This document shows, piece by piece, positions 35,096-43,282 of a DNA stretch of 64,000 nucleotides (positions within the stretch are counted from its first letter, which is position 1; the number at the start of each line of letters is the position of its first letter). This stretch comes from Methylorubrum aminovorans (GTDB lineage Bacteria; Pseudomonadota; Alphaproteobacteria; Rhizobiales; Beijerinckiaceae), in contig NZ_BPRC01000003.1 of assembly GCF_022179725.1 (NCBI RefSeq), positions 1-64,000 on the forward strand, in the 5' to 3' direction. The notes beneath the pieces were generated by a model. That model was not told where the DNA came from. It saw only the letters and a list, made by a program, of their open reading frames with translations, and did not search any database. The position numbers were made by a program, and so were the translations under genes.

Positions 35096-36433
35096 ATGAG
35101 CGAGCAGGTCATCGGAAACTCGACGAGTTTCTCGCCACGGAGCCAACTCCGCCCGAACGCGTTCGGGCAATTCGATCCTGTCCTCGTCACGCTCGACGCC
35201 TTCGCGCTGATCGGTACGGCGCTGCTCGCCCAGGCGGGCGCCGCGCATCTGGCCGAGCAGACGGCCGATCCGCTTCGGCTTGCGGCGATCGCGGCCTTTC
35301 CGACCGCCTTCACCCTGCCGCTGATGGCCCTGTGCGGCGCCTACGATGCCGACGCCGCGTCGCGCCCGCGCCTGGCGCTCAAGGCGCTGGTCCTGATCTG
35401 GCCCTGCCTTCTGCCGCTCGCCTGGCTCCTGGCCGCCGGGCTGCAGATCCACCTCGACGCCGCCCAGGACGGGCTCACGACCTTCGCGGTGATGGGGCCG
35501 GCCGGGCTGCTGGCTCAGCGCTTCACCCTCGCGGCCCTGCTGCGCCGAAGCGCGCTGGGGCGTGAGGCCCCGTTTGCCGCCCCGGCCCCCGAGGCCGTCG
35601 GCGATCTGGGCGGCGTCGAGGCCGCGGCCCCCGGCTGCCCCCCCGGGGCATCGGCCCGCACGGCGGCGGAGGGCGCGTCGCGGCCCGCTCCGCCCCGGCG
35701 GATCGCGGCCGGGCGGAAGCGGGTGCCCCCGGGCGCGCTGCCGGAGGCGCGCCCGAACGCCCAGTGGGGCCGGCGGCGGCCCCTGCCGAGGCTCTCGCCG
35801 CCGGAGCGGAGCGCGGGCGAGGCGCGGGCCGCGCGGCCCGGCGACGGGGAGGCGATCAAGCGCGCCTTCGATGTCGTCGGCGCCGGCCTGCTGTGCCTGC
35901 TGCTCGCGCCGCTCCTCGTCATCATCGCCGTCCTGATCCGCCTGACCTCGGAGGGGCCGGCCCTATTCCGGCAGATGCGCGGCGGCCTGCACGGGCGGCC
36001 CTTCGAGATCTACAAGTTCCGGACGATGACGGTGCAGCCCGGCAACGCCGCCCTGGTGCAGGCCTATCGGCACGATCCGCGGGTGACGCCGCTCGGCCGC
36101 ATCCTGCGCCGCACGAGCCTGGACGAGCTGCCGCAGCTCTTCAACGTGCTCAAGGGTGACATGTCGCTCGTCGGCCCCCGGCCGCACGCCCTCGGCCACG
36201 ATGACGAGTTCGCGCTTCGCATCGCCGACTATCACCGCCGTTATCAGGTGAAACCGGGCATCACCGGCTGGGCGCAGGTCTGCGGCTGCCGGGGCGAGAC
36301 GCGCACGGACGAGGCGCTGCGCCGCCGGATCGAGCTCGACTTGACCTATATCGAGCGCCGCAGCCTCTGGTTCGATCTGCGGATCATCCTCCAGACCTGC
36401 CGGGAAGTGGTCTCCTCCGAGACCGCCTACTGA
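35096..36433 (+). CDS. initiating undecaprenyl-phosphate sugar transferase (PssY/WcaJ/ExoY-like)
   Basis: This polyprenyl-phosphate hexose-1-phosphate transferase starts the repeat unit on undecaprenyl phosphate. Four hydrophobic segments occupy about residues 25-150. The catalytic domain follows the last helix ([19 protein letters not shown]): [42 protein letters not shown] and [10 protein letters not shown]. Between the helices and this domain lies an 80-residue Pro/Arg/Ala linker where family members usually have a CoA-binding-like domain, so the protein is shorter and unusual there. The ATG at 35096 is chosen; a TTG 12 bases earlier is possible. Length is 445 residues. Confidence 0.88.
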   Translation: MSEQVIGNSTSFSPRSQLRPNAFGQFDPVLVTLDAFALIGTALLAQAGAAHLAEQTADPLRLAAIAAFPTAFTLPLMALCGAYDADAASRPRLALKALVLIWPCLLPLAWLLAAGLQIHLDAAQDGLTTFAVMGPAGLLAQRFTLAALLRRSALGREAPFAAPAPEAVGDLGGVEAAAPGCPPGASARTAAEGASRPAPPRRIAAGRKRVPPGALPEARPNAQWGRRRPLPRLSPPERSAGEARAARPGDGEAIKRAFDVVGAGLLCLLLAPLLVIIAVLIRLTSEGPALFRQMRGGLHGRPFEIYKFRTMTVQPGNAALVQAYRHDPRVTPLGRILRRTSLDELPQLFNVLKGDMSLVGPRPHALGHDDEFALRIADYHRRYQVKPGITGWAQVCGCRGETRTDEALRRRIELDLTYIERRSLWFDLRIILQTCREVVSSETAY

Positions 36434-36641
36434 GGCGGGACGGACCCTGCGCGAGCGCAGCCGAACGCCGCCGCGCGTCCCACCGAAGGGTGAGCGGCTT
36501 ACGCCCTTTGGCGGTCTGCGAGGACGGGAATGCCGGTTCTAGCTTCGCGCTCGATCGACACCGGACCGGCGGGAAGCGTTGCACTCGTCCGCAACCAACC
36601 AGCAAACGCCATGCCCGTGTCGCGGAAGTCCTGGAGCGTTC

Positions 36642-37853
36642 ATGGCCCGCTACGTGATGCGCGATCTGTGGAGCGAAGTGCGGCGCGAGGTGCGGCGATT
36701 GCCGGTCGACGCGTCCCGGTTCGGCGAGGACAGGGGGCGAATTCCTTGCAAGTCCCCTCGGCACGACACCGGCGAGCCCTCCCGCGACCGATTCTCCCCG
36801 CGCCCTCCCTCCGATCCGTCAGCGCAGCCGATGCTCGTCCTTGAGGCCATCGCGGACCCGATCCTTCTGCTGCGCAGGGACGGGACCCTCCTCCGCCGCA
36901 ACCGCGCGGCCGCGGCCCGGCTGCCCGCGATCCTGCCGGGCGGGGGGTTGGCTCCGCCCGGCTCGGAAGAGGCGCGGCGGCTCGCCTCCTATCTCGCGCT
37001 CTGTGCCCGGTCGGCGCTTCCGGTGTCGGGCGTGCTGGACCTTCGCGTCGGATCGCGGCGGCTGCGCGTCCGCTGCTGGGCGGCCTGGATGGAGGACGTG
37101 CAGGGCGGCTGCATCCTCATGCACCTTCCCGGGAGCGATCCCGCGCCGGAGGAGGAGCCGGGCGTCGCGGCGCGGGCGGAGCCCGAGCGGGACCGGATCC
37201 TGACCTGCCTCCACCGCATCGGCCACGAGGAGCGCCTGCGCCTCGCCCGAGACCTTCACGACCAGAGCGGACAATTCATCGCGGCGCTGGCCATGGGGAT
37301 CGGCGCGCTGGAAAAGCACGTCGCCTCGGCCGCCGGGCGCGAGCAGATCCAGCGCCTGCGGGCGCAGCTCGACGAGGTGTCGAAGGAACTCCACCGCATC
37401 GCCGTCGAGCTGCGTCCCACCGCGCTCGACGATTTCGGGCTCGGCGTCGCGCTGCGCCGCCTCGTCGCGGATTGGGGCGCGAGAAGCGGCGTCGCGACCG
37501 ATTTCGGCTGCACGGGCCGGGAGCCCGACCTCGCCTCGGACGTGGAGATCACCCTCTACCGGCTGTGCCAGGAAGCGCTCACCAACATCGCCAAGCACGC
37601 GGCGGGCGTGACCACGGTGAGCGTGGCGCTGCAATACGAGGGCGAGGCGGTCTCGCTCATCGTCGAGGATGACGGCGTCGGCTGCCGGGAGGGCGACCTC
37701 TCGACCACCCGGCTCGTCGCGGACGGAAAGTTCGGCATCGTCGGAATGCGGGAGCGGGTGGGCCTGGTCGGGGGACAATTCGAGATCGAATCCTCCCCCG
37801 AAGCCGGCACCACCCTCGTTGCCCGCATCGGCACTCCAGGGAGGCGCATATGA
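36642..37853 (+). CDS. soluble sensor histidine kinase (HisKA_3 type)
   Basis: This 403-residue cytoplasmic kinase pairs with the NarL-type regulator that follows. Residues about 63-170 resemble a PAS-like sensor (LEAIADPILLLRRDGTLLRR). The dimerisation/phosphoacceptor region has RLRLARDLHDQSGQFIAAL with His206. The ATPase domain has LCQEALTNIAKHA (N box), VEDDGVGC and FGIVGMRERVGLVGG (G boxes). There are no membrane segments, so it senses a cytosolic signal. GGAG before the ATG at 36642 supports this start; an internal ATG at 36831 directly before the PAS-like domain is an alternative. The stop overlaps the regulator's ATG. Confidence 0.85.
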   Translation: MARYVMRDLWSEVRREVRRLPVDASRFGEDRGRIPCKSPRHDTGEPSRDRFSPRPPSDPSAQPMLVLEAIADPILLLRRDGTLLRRNRAAAARLPAILPGGGLAPPGSEEARRLASYLALCARSALPVSGVLDLRVGSRRLRVRCWAAWMEDVQGGCILMHLPGSDPAPEEEPGVAARAEPERDRILTCLHRIGHEERLRLARDLHDQSGQFIAALAMGIGALEKHVASAAGREQIQRLRAQLDEVSKELHRIAVELRPTALDDFGLGVALRRLVADWGARSGVATDFGCTGREPDLASDVEITLYRLCQEALTNIAKHAAGVTTVSVALQYEGEAVSLIVEDDGVGCREGDLSTTRLVADGKFGIVGMRERVGLVGGQFEIESSPEAGTTLVARIGTPGRRI

Positions 37854-38530
37854 CGGATTTCGAGCCAAGCAGAATTCGGGTCGTCCTCGCCGACGATCAC
37901 CCGATGTTCCTGTCGGGAGTGGCGAGCCTCATCGGCGAGACCGACGATATCGAGGTGGTCGCCACCGCGACGAGCGGAGCCCGCGCCCTGCAGGTCGTCG
38001 CCGAGGCCAAGCCGGATCTGGCCATCCTCGACATCGCGATGCCGGAGATGAACGGCATCACCCTGGCTTCGAAGCTCAGTGGCGAGCGGAACCCGGTGCC
38101 GACGATCATGCTCAGCGTCCACGAGGACCGGCTCTACGTGCAGCAGGCCCTCGCCGCGGGGGCGCGCGGCTACGTGCTCAAGCGCGCGACGAGCGACAAC
38201 CTCCTCCTCGCGATCCGCTCGGTCCATGCCGGCGGCATCTACCTCGATCCGATGGTCGCGAGCCAGCATCTGGCGGCCGAGCGCATCGTGCCCGCCGCGC
38301 GCGACAACCTGCGCCGCATCCTCATGGCCTCGCTCTCTGTGCGCGAGGAGGAGATCATCCGCTTCGTCGCCCTCGGCTACACGAACAAGGAGATCGCGGC
38401 CAAGCTCGCGATCACCTCGAAGTCGATCGAGACCTACAAGGCCCGGGCCGCGGAGAAGCTCGACCTGCGCAGCCGGGCCAAGATCGTGCAGTACGCCGTG
38501 CTGCGGGGCTGGCTCCACAGCGTCGCCTGA
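37850..38530 (+). CDS. NarL/FixJ-family response regulator
   Basis: This 226-residue regulator is activated by the preceding kinase. The receiver has VVLADDHPMFLSGV (acidic pair), the phosphorylation site Asp61 in LAILDIAMPEMNG, and GYVLKRA with the conserved Lys. The C-terminal LuxR helix-turn-helix is at about residues 160-220: SVREEEIIRFVALGYTNKEI and SKSIETYKARAAEKLDL. The ATGA overlap with the kinase stop shows translational coupling. Target genes are unknown; the polysaccharide locus directly upstream is the obvious candidate. A REP-like palindrome follows the stop. Confidence 0.9.
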   Translation: MTDFEPSRIRVVLADDHPMFLSGVASLIGETDDIEVVATATSGARALQVVAEAKPDLAILDIAMPEMNGITLASKLSGERNPVPTIMLSVHEDRLYVQQALAAGARGYVLKRATSDNLLLAIRSVHAGGIYLDPMVASQHLAAERIVPAARDNLRRILMASLSVREEEIIRFVALGYTNKEIAAKLAITSKSIETYKARAAEKLDLRSRAKIVQYAVLRGWLHSVA

Positions 38531-38539
38531 GGCTCAGAA

Positions 38540-38585
38540 GCATCGTCCCGAAAGGTGGTCTCCGGCTTTCGGAAGAAGACGAGGC
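38540..38585. repeat. dispersed palindromic repeat (REP-like), copy 2
   Basis: GCATCGTCCCGAAAGGTGG... with the right arm CCGGCTTTCGG and a degraded GACGAGGC end. It lies between the convergent response regulator stop (38530) and the next gene's stop (38598), where it could also act as a hairpin terminator for both. Confidence 0.7.
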
Positions 38586-38597
38586 TCGGGAAGTCCG

Positions 38598-39170
38598 TTA
38601 CGGCGCGCCGCGCTCGGCCCGCGTGCCGAGCGCGGCGCGCAGCTGGGGCAGGAAGTCCCACAGGTCGCGGTTGAGCCGCTTGAGCTGGCGGTTGGCCTCG
38701 ACGATCTCCTGGACGCGGCCCTCGTCCATCTCGCGCAACTCGCCCAGCGTCAGCCGCCCGCCCGCCTCGTGCGGGCGCATCAGGTGGGTATGCGTGATCT
38801 CGCCCTGGGCGTTGAGCTTGTACATGCAGTGATTGAACTCGTTGCGCAGCCGGGTCGCCGCCTCGAACCGGCGCAGCAGCCGCTTGAGCGTGAGGGCCGC
38901 CGCCTCATCGCGAAGCTTCACCGTCGCGAGACGGCGCACGAGGTCGAGCCGGGCGCGGGTCGTGTTCAGGGTCGAGAAGATGATCGCTGCATCGACCTCC
39001 TCGACATCGAGGAGTACCATCAGCACATAGATGAACATGCTCTCGTTGTTGGACCAGTTCAGGCCGAGATTGCCGATCTGCATCAGGATGTGATGCTGGC
39101 GCTCGGCGAAGCCCGGGGCGGCCTTCTCGACGGCGCGGAAGTTCGGGGCGGGGGGAAGCCGTGAAGGCAT
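38598..39170 (-). CDS. helical hypothetical protein with HEPN-like RNxxxH motif
   Basis: This 190-residue soluble, largely alpha-helical protein contains RLRNEFNHCMY, in which Arg109 and His114 are spaced as in the RNxxxH motif of HEPN-domain ribonucleases and nucleotidyl-protein partners. The surrounding helices (LDLVRRLATVKLRDEAAALT, then FEAATRLRNEF) fit such a fold. No family name is certain. HEPN proteins often act in RNA cleavage, toxin-antitoxin or defence systems; here no obvious partner is adjacent. The ATG at 39170 gives MPSRLPP; the longer frame upstream overlaps the next divergent gene region. It is convergent with the response regulator. Confidence 0.55.
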   Translation of the reverse strand: MPSRLPPAPNFRAVEKAAPGFAERQHHILMQIGNLGLNWSNNESMFIYVLMVLLDVEEVDAAIIFSTLNTTRARLDLVRRLATVKLRDEAAALTLKRLLRRFEAATRLRNEFNHCMYKLNAQGEITHTHLMRPHEAGGRLTLGELREMDEGRVQEIVEANRQLKRLNRDLWDFLPQLRAALGTRAERGAP

Positions 39171-39318
39171 GGCGCTGGCTCGGCCCGGGTCCGGATGCGG
39201 TCCAGGGAGGACGGGAATCACCCCCCGCCGGATCACCTCTGCGGCCGGCGGGGGCATCATAGCAGAACATCGCGGAGGGGAAGGCGGCGTCGAGGCCGCC
39301 CGTCAGGGTGTCCGCACC

Positions 39319-39810
39319 ATGTTCAGCCACATCGCCGCCCTCTGCGACCTCTGGCGCGGCCGCCGTGCCCGCTCCGCCGTGATGGCCTCGCTGCAACCCT
39401 TCAACGCCTCGCTGCGGCAGGTGGGGGAGGAGAATCCGCAGAGCCTGAACGACCCCTACCTCATCGGTTTCCTGATCGCCTCCGTCTCGGGCCTCGCGCG
39501 GGACGCCTGCCCGAATATCGGGTCCGAGGGGATCGGCGCGGTGCAGCTCGACGTCTGCGGCGGGCTGACGGGCCTGCCGCGCGCGGTGCTGGCCGAGCGC
39601 GTCGTCTGCCTGAGCCTGGGCGAGGACGGCGCCTTCCTCCTCGGCTGCGCCGACGCGGCGGCGTTCCACGCGACGCTCAGCGCCGCGCGCGGGGAGGCCT
39701 GCGACATCGAGGAGCCGGGGCCCGCGGCACTGGAGGCGCAGGCACTCTGGGAGCGATTCGTGGAGCGCTGGACCGCGGGCGAGGCATCGCGGGACGCGCT
39801 GCGCTCCTGA
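39319..39810 (+). CDS. hypothetical protein
   Basis: This 163-residue soluble protein has helical segments (SHIAALCDLWRGRRARSAVM) and the conserved-looking stretch NDPYLIGFLIASVSGLARD. No membrane helix, signal peptide or known domain is visible. The start ATG at 39319 is chosen because the frame upstream is Gly/Arg-rich and overlaps the divergent HEPN-like gene's start. Codon usage fits the genome. I do not recognise a family and assign no function. Confidence 0.5.
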   Translation: MFSHIAALCDLWRGRRARSAVMASLQPFNASLRQVGEENPQSLNDPYLIGFLIASVSGLARDACPNIGSEGIGAVQLDVCGGLTGLPRAVLAERVVCLSLGEDGAFLLGCADAAAFHATLSAARGEACDIEEPGPAALEAQALWERFVERWTAGEASRDALRS

Positions 39811-40161
39811 AGCCTCATCCGAAAGGAGAGGCGCGGCCGGGACCCTGTCCTCCTCGCACCGCACACCGCCTTTCGGACGATCCCGTCACCGCGAACGCGG
39901 CGCGCGGCACTGTGGCATGCCCGCATCGGGGTTCGCCTTTCGGGGCGGTGGTTCGGTTTTTCCTGACACGCGGTTACGGTTTTTTAACCCTGACATCCCC
40001 GCCGCGGGGTGCGACGGTCCCCTCACCCCGACGCAACCGCCCCCGAAACGAGAGCGGCCCCGGGGATCTCAGACGGCAACGCTAACGGATCCCGCGTCGA
40101 CGTAGATGATCGACGTCCCGTCCTGCTGCCTGCCGTCATCCACATGCAGGGAGACGTCATC
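39811..40161 (+). other. leader region of the secretion cassette
   Basis: 351 bp lie between the hypothetical gene and the Gln-repeat protein. TCATCCGAAAGG (39815-39826) and CCTTTCGGACGA (39869-39880) are inverted arms related to the dispersed palindromes and could form a terminator-like stem. Further right is an AT-richer patch (GGTTTTTCCTGACACGCGGTTACGGTTTTTTAACC, about 39953-39987) that is a good candidate for promoter elements, though no clear pair was found. Confidence 0.4.
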
Positions 40162-41082
40162 ATGAGCGAGTCCAACCGGAACGTGGCGCCCGCCGCCATC
40201 GCCCAGCTCGAGGCGCAGGGCCAGCTCCAGGGCCAGGCCGAGCTGCAGGGCCAGCTCCAGGGCCAGGCCGAACTCCAGGGCCAGCTCCAGGGCCAGGCGC
40301 AGGGCCAAGATCAGGGCCAGGACCAAGATCAGGACCAGGATCAGTCGCAGACCTCCATCAACGGCGCCGTGAACTACGCCAGCAACGAGGTCGACAGCTC
40401 CAGCACGAACGGCAATCTCAACGGCAACGGCAATCTCAACGGCAACGGCAACCTGAACGGCAATGCCAACCTGAACTTCAACGAGAACGCCATCGACAAC
40501 GATCTCGACAACGGGGTCACCAACAGCGTCGACAACGACATCGACAACGACATCACCACGAGCGTGAACACCACTGTGGACGTCAGCGTCTCCGGCGACT
40601 TCGGCCCGCCCACCGAGACCTCCGTCCTGCACATGGACGACCTCGGCATCGAGACCCTCGACGGCAACTTCCTCAACCTGCCCGACCTGTCGACCCAGAC
40701 GCTGAACGGCGACGGCAACATCTTCAACCTCGATCAGGTCAACAGCCTCGTCGATGCCGATGTGCTGAACGGTGCCAGCGTCAGCCTCAATGCCGGCGCC
40801 GGCGGCCGAGATTTCGGCCTCTTCACGGATGGTGGCGGGAGCGACCCGGGTGGCCCGAACTTCTCCTTCACGCAGAACGGCTCCGCCTACGGCGGCACGG
40901 CCAACAACACCTCCGAACTCGGCGAGTACGGCACTGCGACCGGCACCGCCAACGGCTCGGGCACGCTGACCCAGGAAGCCTTCACGCAGCACATCGTGAT
41001 GGGCGCCAACATCCAGTACAACACGATGCCGATCAGCGTCGTGGGCGGCGACTCCATGTCGGACTCCGCGCCCGCCGAGTAA
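40162..41082 (+). CDS. repetitive Gln/Asn-rich protein, candidate type I secretion substrate
   Basis: A 306-residue acidic protein without signal peptide. Residues about 12-65 are Gln-Gly repeats (QGQLQGQAEL units grading into DQGQDQDQ). About 83-105 is an Asn-Gly repeat (NGNLNGNGNLNGN), followed by Asn/Asp-rich sequence with NSVDNDIDNDI. The C-terminal half is Gly/Ser/Asn-rich. The motif NLDQVNSLVDADVLNG recurs in the next gene as VRQINRLVDDDVLL. GGGAG before the ATG at 40162 decides the start over an upstream frame. Lying directly before an ABC exporter and HlyD adaptor, it is probably exported and may form an extracellular fibre or matrix component; this is inference. Calcium-binding RTX nonapeptides are absent. 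Confidence 0.7.
   Translation: MSESNRNVAPAAIAQLEAQGQLQGQAELQGQLQGQAELQGQLQGQAQGQDQGQDQDQDQDQSQTSINGAVNYASNEVDSSSTNGNLNGNGNLNGNGNLNGNANLNFNENAIDNDLDNGVTNSVDNDIDNDITTSVNTTVDVSVSGDFGPPTETSVLHMDDLGIETLDGNFLNLPDLSTQTLNGDGNIFNLDQVNSLVDADVLNGASVSLNAGAGGRDFGLFTDGGGSDPGGPNFSFTQNGSAYGGTANNTSELGEYGTATGTANGSGTLTQEAFTQHIVMGANIQYNTMPISVVGGDSMSDSAPAE
40216..40350 (+). repeat. tandem repeat coding for the Gln-Gly tract
   Basis: About two and a half copies of a 30-bp unit beginning CAGGGCCAGCTCCAGGGCCA are followed by shorter CAGGACCAAGAT units. The copies are nearly identical in DNA, so the tract can expand or contract by slippage. A second, 18-bp repeat (AACGGCAACGGCAATCTC type) lies at about 40408-40480 in the same gene. 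Confidence 0.8.
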
Positions 41083-41105
41083 TCTCAGCACCGTTCGACA
41101 GCACA

Positions 41106-41127
41106 GCCCGCGTCGCAGGACGCGGGC
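41106..41127 (+). terminator. GC-rich hairpin after the Gln-repeat gene
   Basis: GCCCGCGTC (41106-41114) and GACGCGGGC (41119-41127) form a perfect 9-bp stem with loop GCAG, 24 bp after the stop. There is no T tract. It may reduce readthrough so that the Gln-repeat protein is made in excess over the exporter, as is common for secretion substrates. Confidence 0.5.
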
Positions 41128-41290
41128 CGACCCATCTGGACGCTGTTCCGGGTAGAGCACCAAGAAGGCTTTCAAAGAGCCGCCCGCGAACACGCCGAAA
41201 CCGAAATCCAGGAAACCCTCCCGCGCAACGACGAGCCATCGTCATGGGAGTGGATCGCGCCATGACGTGGCCGGGTCGGGGAACGCTGCC

Positions 41291-43255
41291 ATGCTCGCAG
41301 GCGGAACGACGGATGTCTCGGACATCATCGCCCACTTCATCGGCCACCTTCGCCTGACCGACGGGGCGCCGCGGGTTCGCGACGGCTACGAGGATCCGGC
41401 GCAGCCCGCCAAGCTTCATCCCTGGCTCCCCCGGCCGCCCGTCGATCCCGATCCGGACCGGCCGCTCGACGAGTTTCCCAGCCGCCCCTTCCGGGTCGAT
41501 CTCTCTCCCGGTCCGGAGGTCTTTCCCCGGCTTCCCGGCCTTCCCGGCCATCGCCCCCCTCCGGCGAGCCCGGACGACCCGCTCTCGCCCGGACCGCTTC
41601 CGGGCGGACGCCTGCTGCCGCCCGGCGGCGGCGGTGGCGGCGGCAGCAGCCGGGCGCACGGGGAAGCCGGCATCGACATCGACCCCGACCAGCAGCTCCT
41701 GCAGGTCCGCCAGATCAACCGCCTGGTGGACGACGACGTCCTGCTGATGCGCACGGATGTCGATCTCGCCCAGTTCCACGAGGTCGATATCGACGGCACG
41801 ATCGCTGCGCTCAGCCGGATCGCCCAGTCGCGGCTGCCCGCGGACCTGACGCTTCACGACCCCACGACGGCCGAGGCCGTCGAACTCGTCCTGCGGCGCG
41901 ACGGGGCGCAGGCTCCCGAAGGCGCGGAGGACGGCGGCCGGGACGTCGCGCACGCGGACCCGATGGGCACCTATGTCGACGGCGTGTTGCAGCCGCCGGG
42001 GACCGCCCTGCGGTTCGAGGTGCCGAAGGTGCCCTCCGTGGCCCCGGAGGCCCGGGACGGCCTAACCGATCCGGGGCTCGATGCGCGGACCGGCGGCAAC
42101 CTCTCCCTGAACACTGCCACGATCCTGGACGATCACGGCCATGCCACCGCCCTGGCGGTGAAGGGGAACGCCTACACCACCGACGCCATCCTGCAGGTGA
42201 ACGTGCTGATGAGCCGCGCCGAGGTCTCGGTCGCCGGCGAAATGCTCATGCGCAGCATCGTCACCAACGGCAACGAGGCGCACAACACCGCGCGCATCGC
42301 CGACCACGACACCTCGGGTCTCGTGAAGCACCTCACCTTCGGCAGCCTCGCGCAAGTCGATCTGATCGACGGCGACTTCTACGGCGTCAACGTCCTGCGC
42401 CAGGTCAACGTCCTGAGCGACAACGACGTGACGGTGCAGGGGAATATCGGCGCCTACTACGCCGTCCGCGCCGGCGAGAACCTGGAGAGCAACAGCTTCC
42501 GCCTCAGCGAGATCGGCGCCCGCTACGACCTCATCGTCGTGGACGGCAACTACCACAGCACCAACCTGATCCATCAGACCAACGTGCTGCTCAACGACGA
42601 CGCGGTCCTGGCCTACACGGCGCGCCAGGACAACGGCTCGCAGTCGATCAGCACCGGCGACAACATCCTCGTGAACAAGGCCGCGATCGACCGCTACGGC
42701 AGCGATGGGTTCCACCCGCTGAGCGCGACGCTCGGCGACGCCCTCGATGAGATCCAAGACGGCATCCTTCCGCCGGAAATGGCGGCGACCTTTCCCTCGC
42801 ACGGCCAGACGCTGAACATCCTGCACGTCACCGGAGACTTCTACGACATCAACGTCATCCAGCAGACGAACCTCGTCTCCGACGTCGACGGGATCGTCCA
42901 GCACGCGGCCTCCGCCGGGTCCGCCCCCACGGGGGCGGCCGAGCCGACCGCCTCGACCCAGACGGTCGAATCGGGCGGCAACCACCTCGTCAATCTCGCC
43001 GGCATCGCCAATGTGGGCACGGCCTCCGACCTCCAGTTCGTCGGGGGTCATCATTACGATACCGCCATCCTCCTTCAGGCGAACTTCGTCACGCAATCGA
43101 CGCAGATTACGGTTGGCGACACGCACAATCTCGTGCCGGAGATCGTGGCGTTCACGGGGTTGGCCGAGAGCGTTCCGATCGAGTCTCCCGGCCCGAGCAC
43201 GGTCACGGCCGACAGCCACATGCAGCAGGATCTCTTCCACGGGATGCTGTCGTAG
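41291..43255 (+). CDS. repeat protein, second candidate type I secretion substrate
   Basis: A protein of about 654 residues without signal peptide. A Pro-rich N-terminal third with a poly-Gly stretch leads to a body built from diverged repeats sharing G-[DN]-x-Y-x-x-N-x-I-x-Q-x-N-V-L: GNAYTTDAILQVNVL, GDFYGVNVLRQVNVL, GNYHSTNLIHQTNVL, GDFYDINVIQQTNLV and GHHYDTAILLQANFV. Alternation of polar Asn/Gln and aliphatic residues suggests a beta-solenoid. A sixth degenerate form, LLQVRQINRLVDDDVL, resembles the preceding protein. Start uncertain: ATG 41291 or an in-frame GTG at 41267. Followed 27 bp later by the exporter gene. No known family is recognised. Confidence 0.7.
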   Translation: MLAGGTTDVSDIIAHFIGHLRLTDGAPRVRDGYEDPAQPAKLHPWLPRPPVDPDPDRPLDEFPSRPFRVDLSPGPEVFPRLPGLPGHRPPPASPDDPLSPGPLPGGRLLPPGGGGGGGSSRAHGEAGIDIDPDQQLLQVRQINRLVDDDVLLMRTDVDLAQFHEVDIDGTIAALSRIAQSRLPADLTLHDPTTAEAVELVLRRDGAQAPEGAEDGGRDVAHADPMGTYVDGVLQPPGTALRFEVPKVPSVAPEARDGLTDPGLDARTGGNLSLNTATILDDHGHATALAVKGNAYTTDAILQVNVLMSRAEVSVAGEMLMRSIVTNGNEAHNTARIADHDTSGLVKHLTFGSLAQVDLIDGDFYGVNVLRQVNVLSDNDVTVQGNIGAYYAVRAGENLESNSFRLSEIGARYDLIVVDGNYHSTNLIHQTNVLLNDDAVLAYTARQDNGSQSISTGDNILVNKAAIDRYGSDGFHPLSATLGDALDEIQDGILPPEMAATFPSHGQTLNILHVTGDFYDINVIQQTNLVSDVDGIVQHAASAGSAPTGAAEPTASTQTVESGGNHLVNLAGIANVGTASDLQFVGGHHYDTAILLQANFVTQSTQITVGDTHNLVPEIVAFTGLAESVPIESPGPSTVTADSHMQQDLFHGMLS

Positions 43256-43282
43256 GCGGCCTTCAGTATCGGAGCAGCCGAG

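Noticed and set aside
40190..40350. CRISPR array
   Set aside because: The regular repeats have no unique spacers and are in frame inside a coding sequence with a Gln-Gly product.
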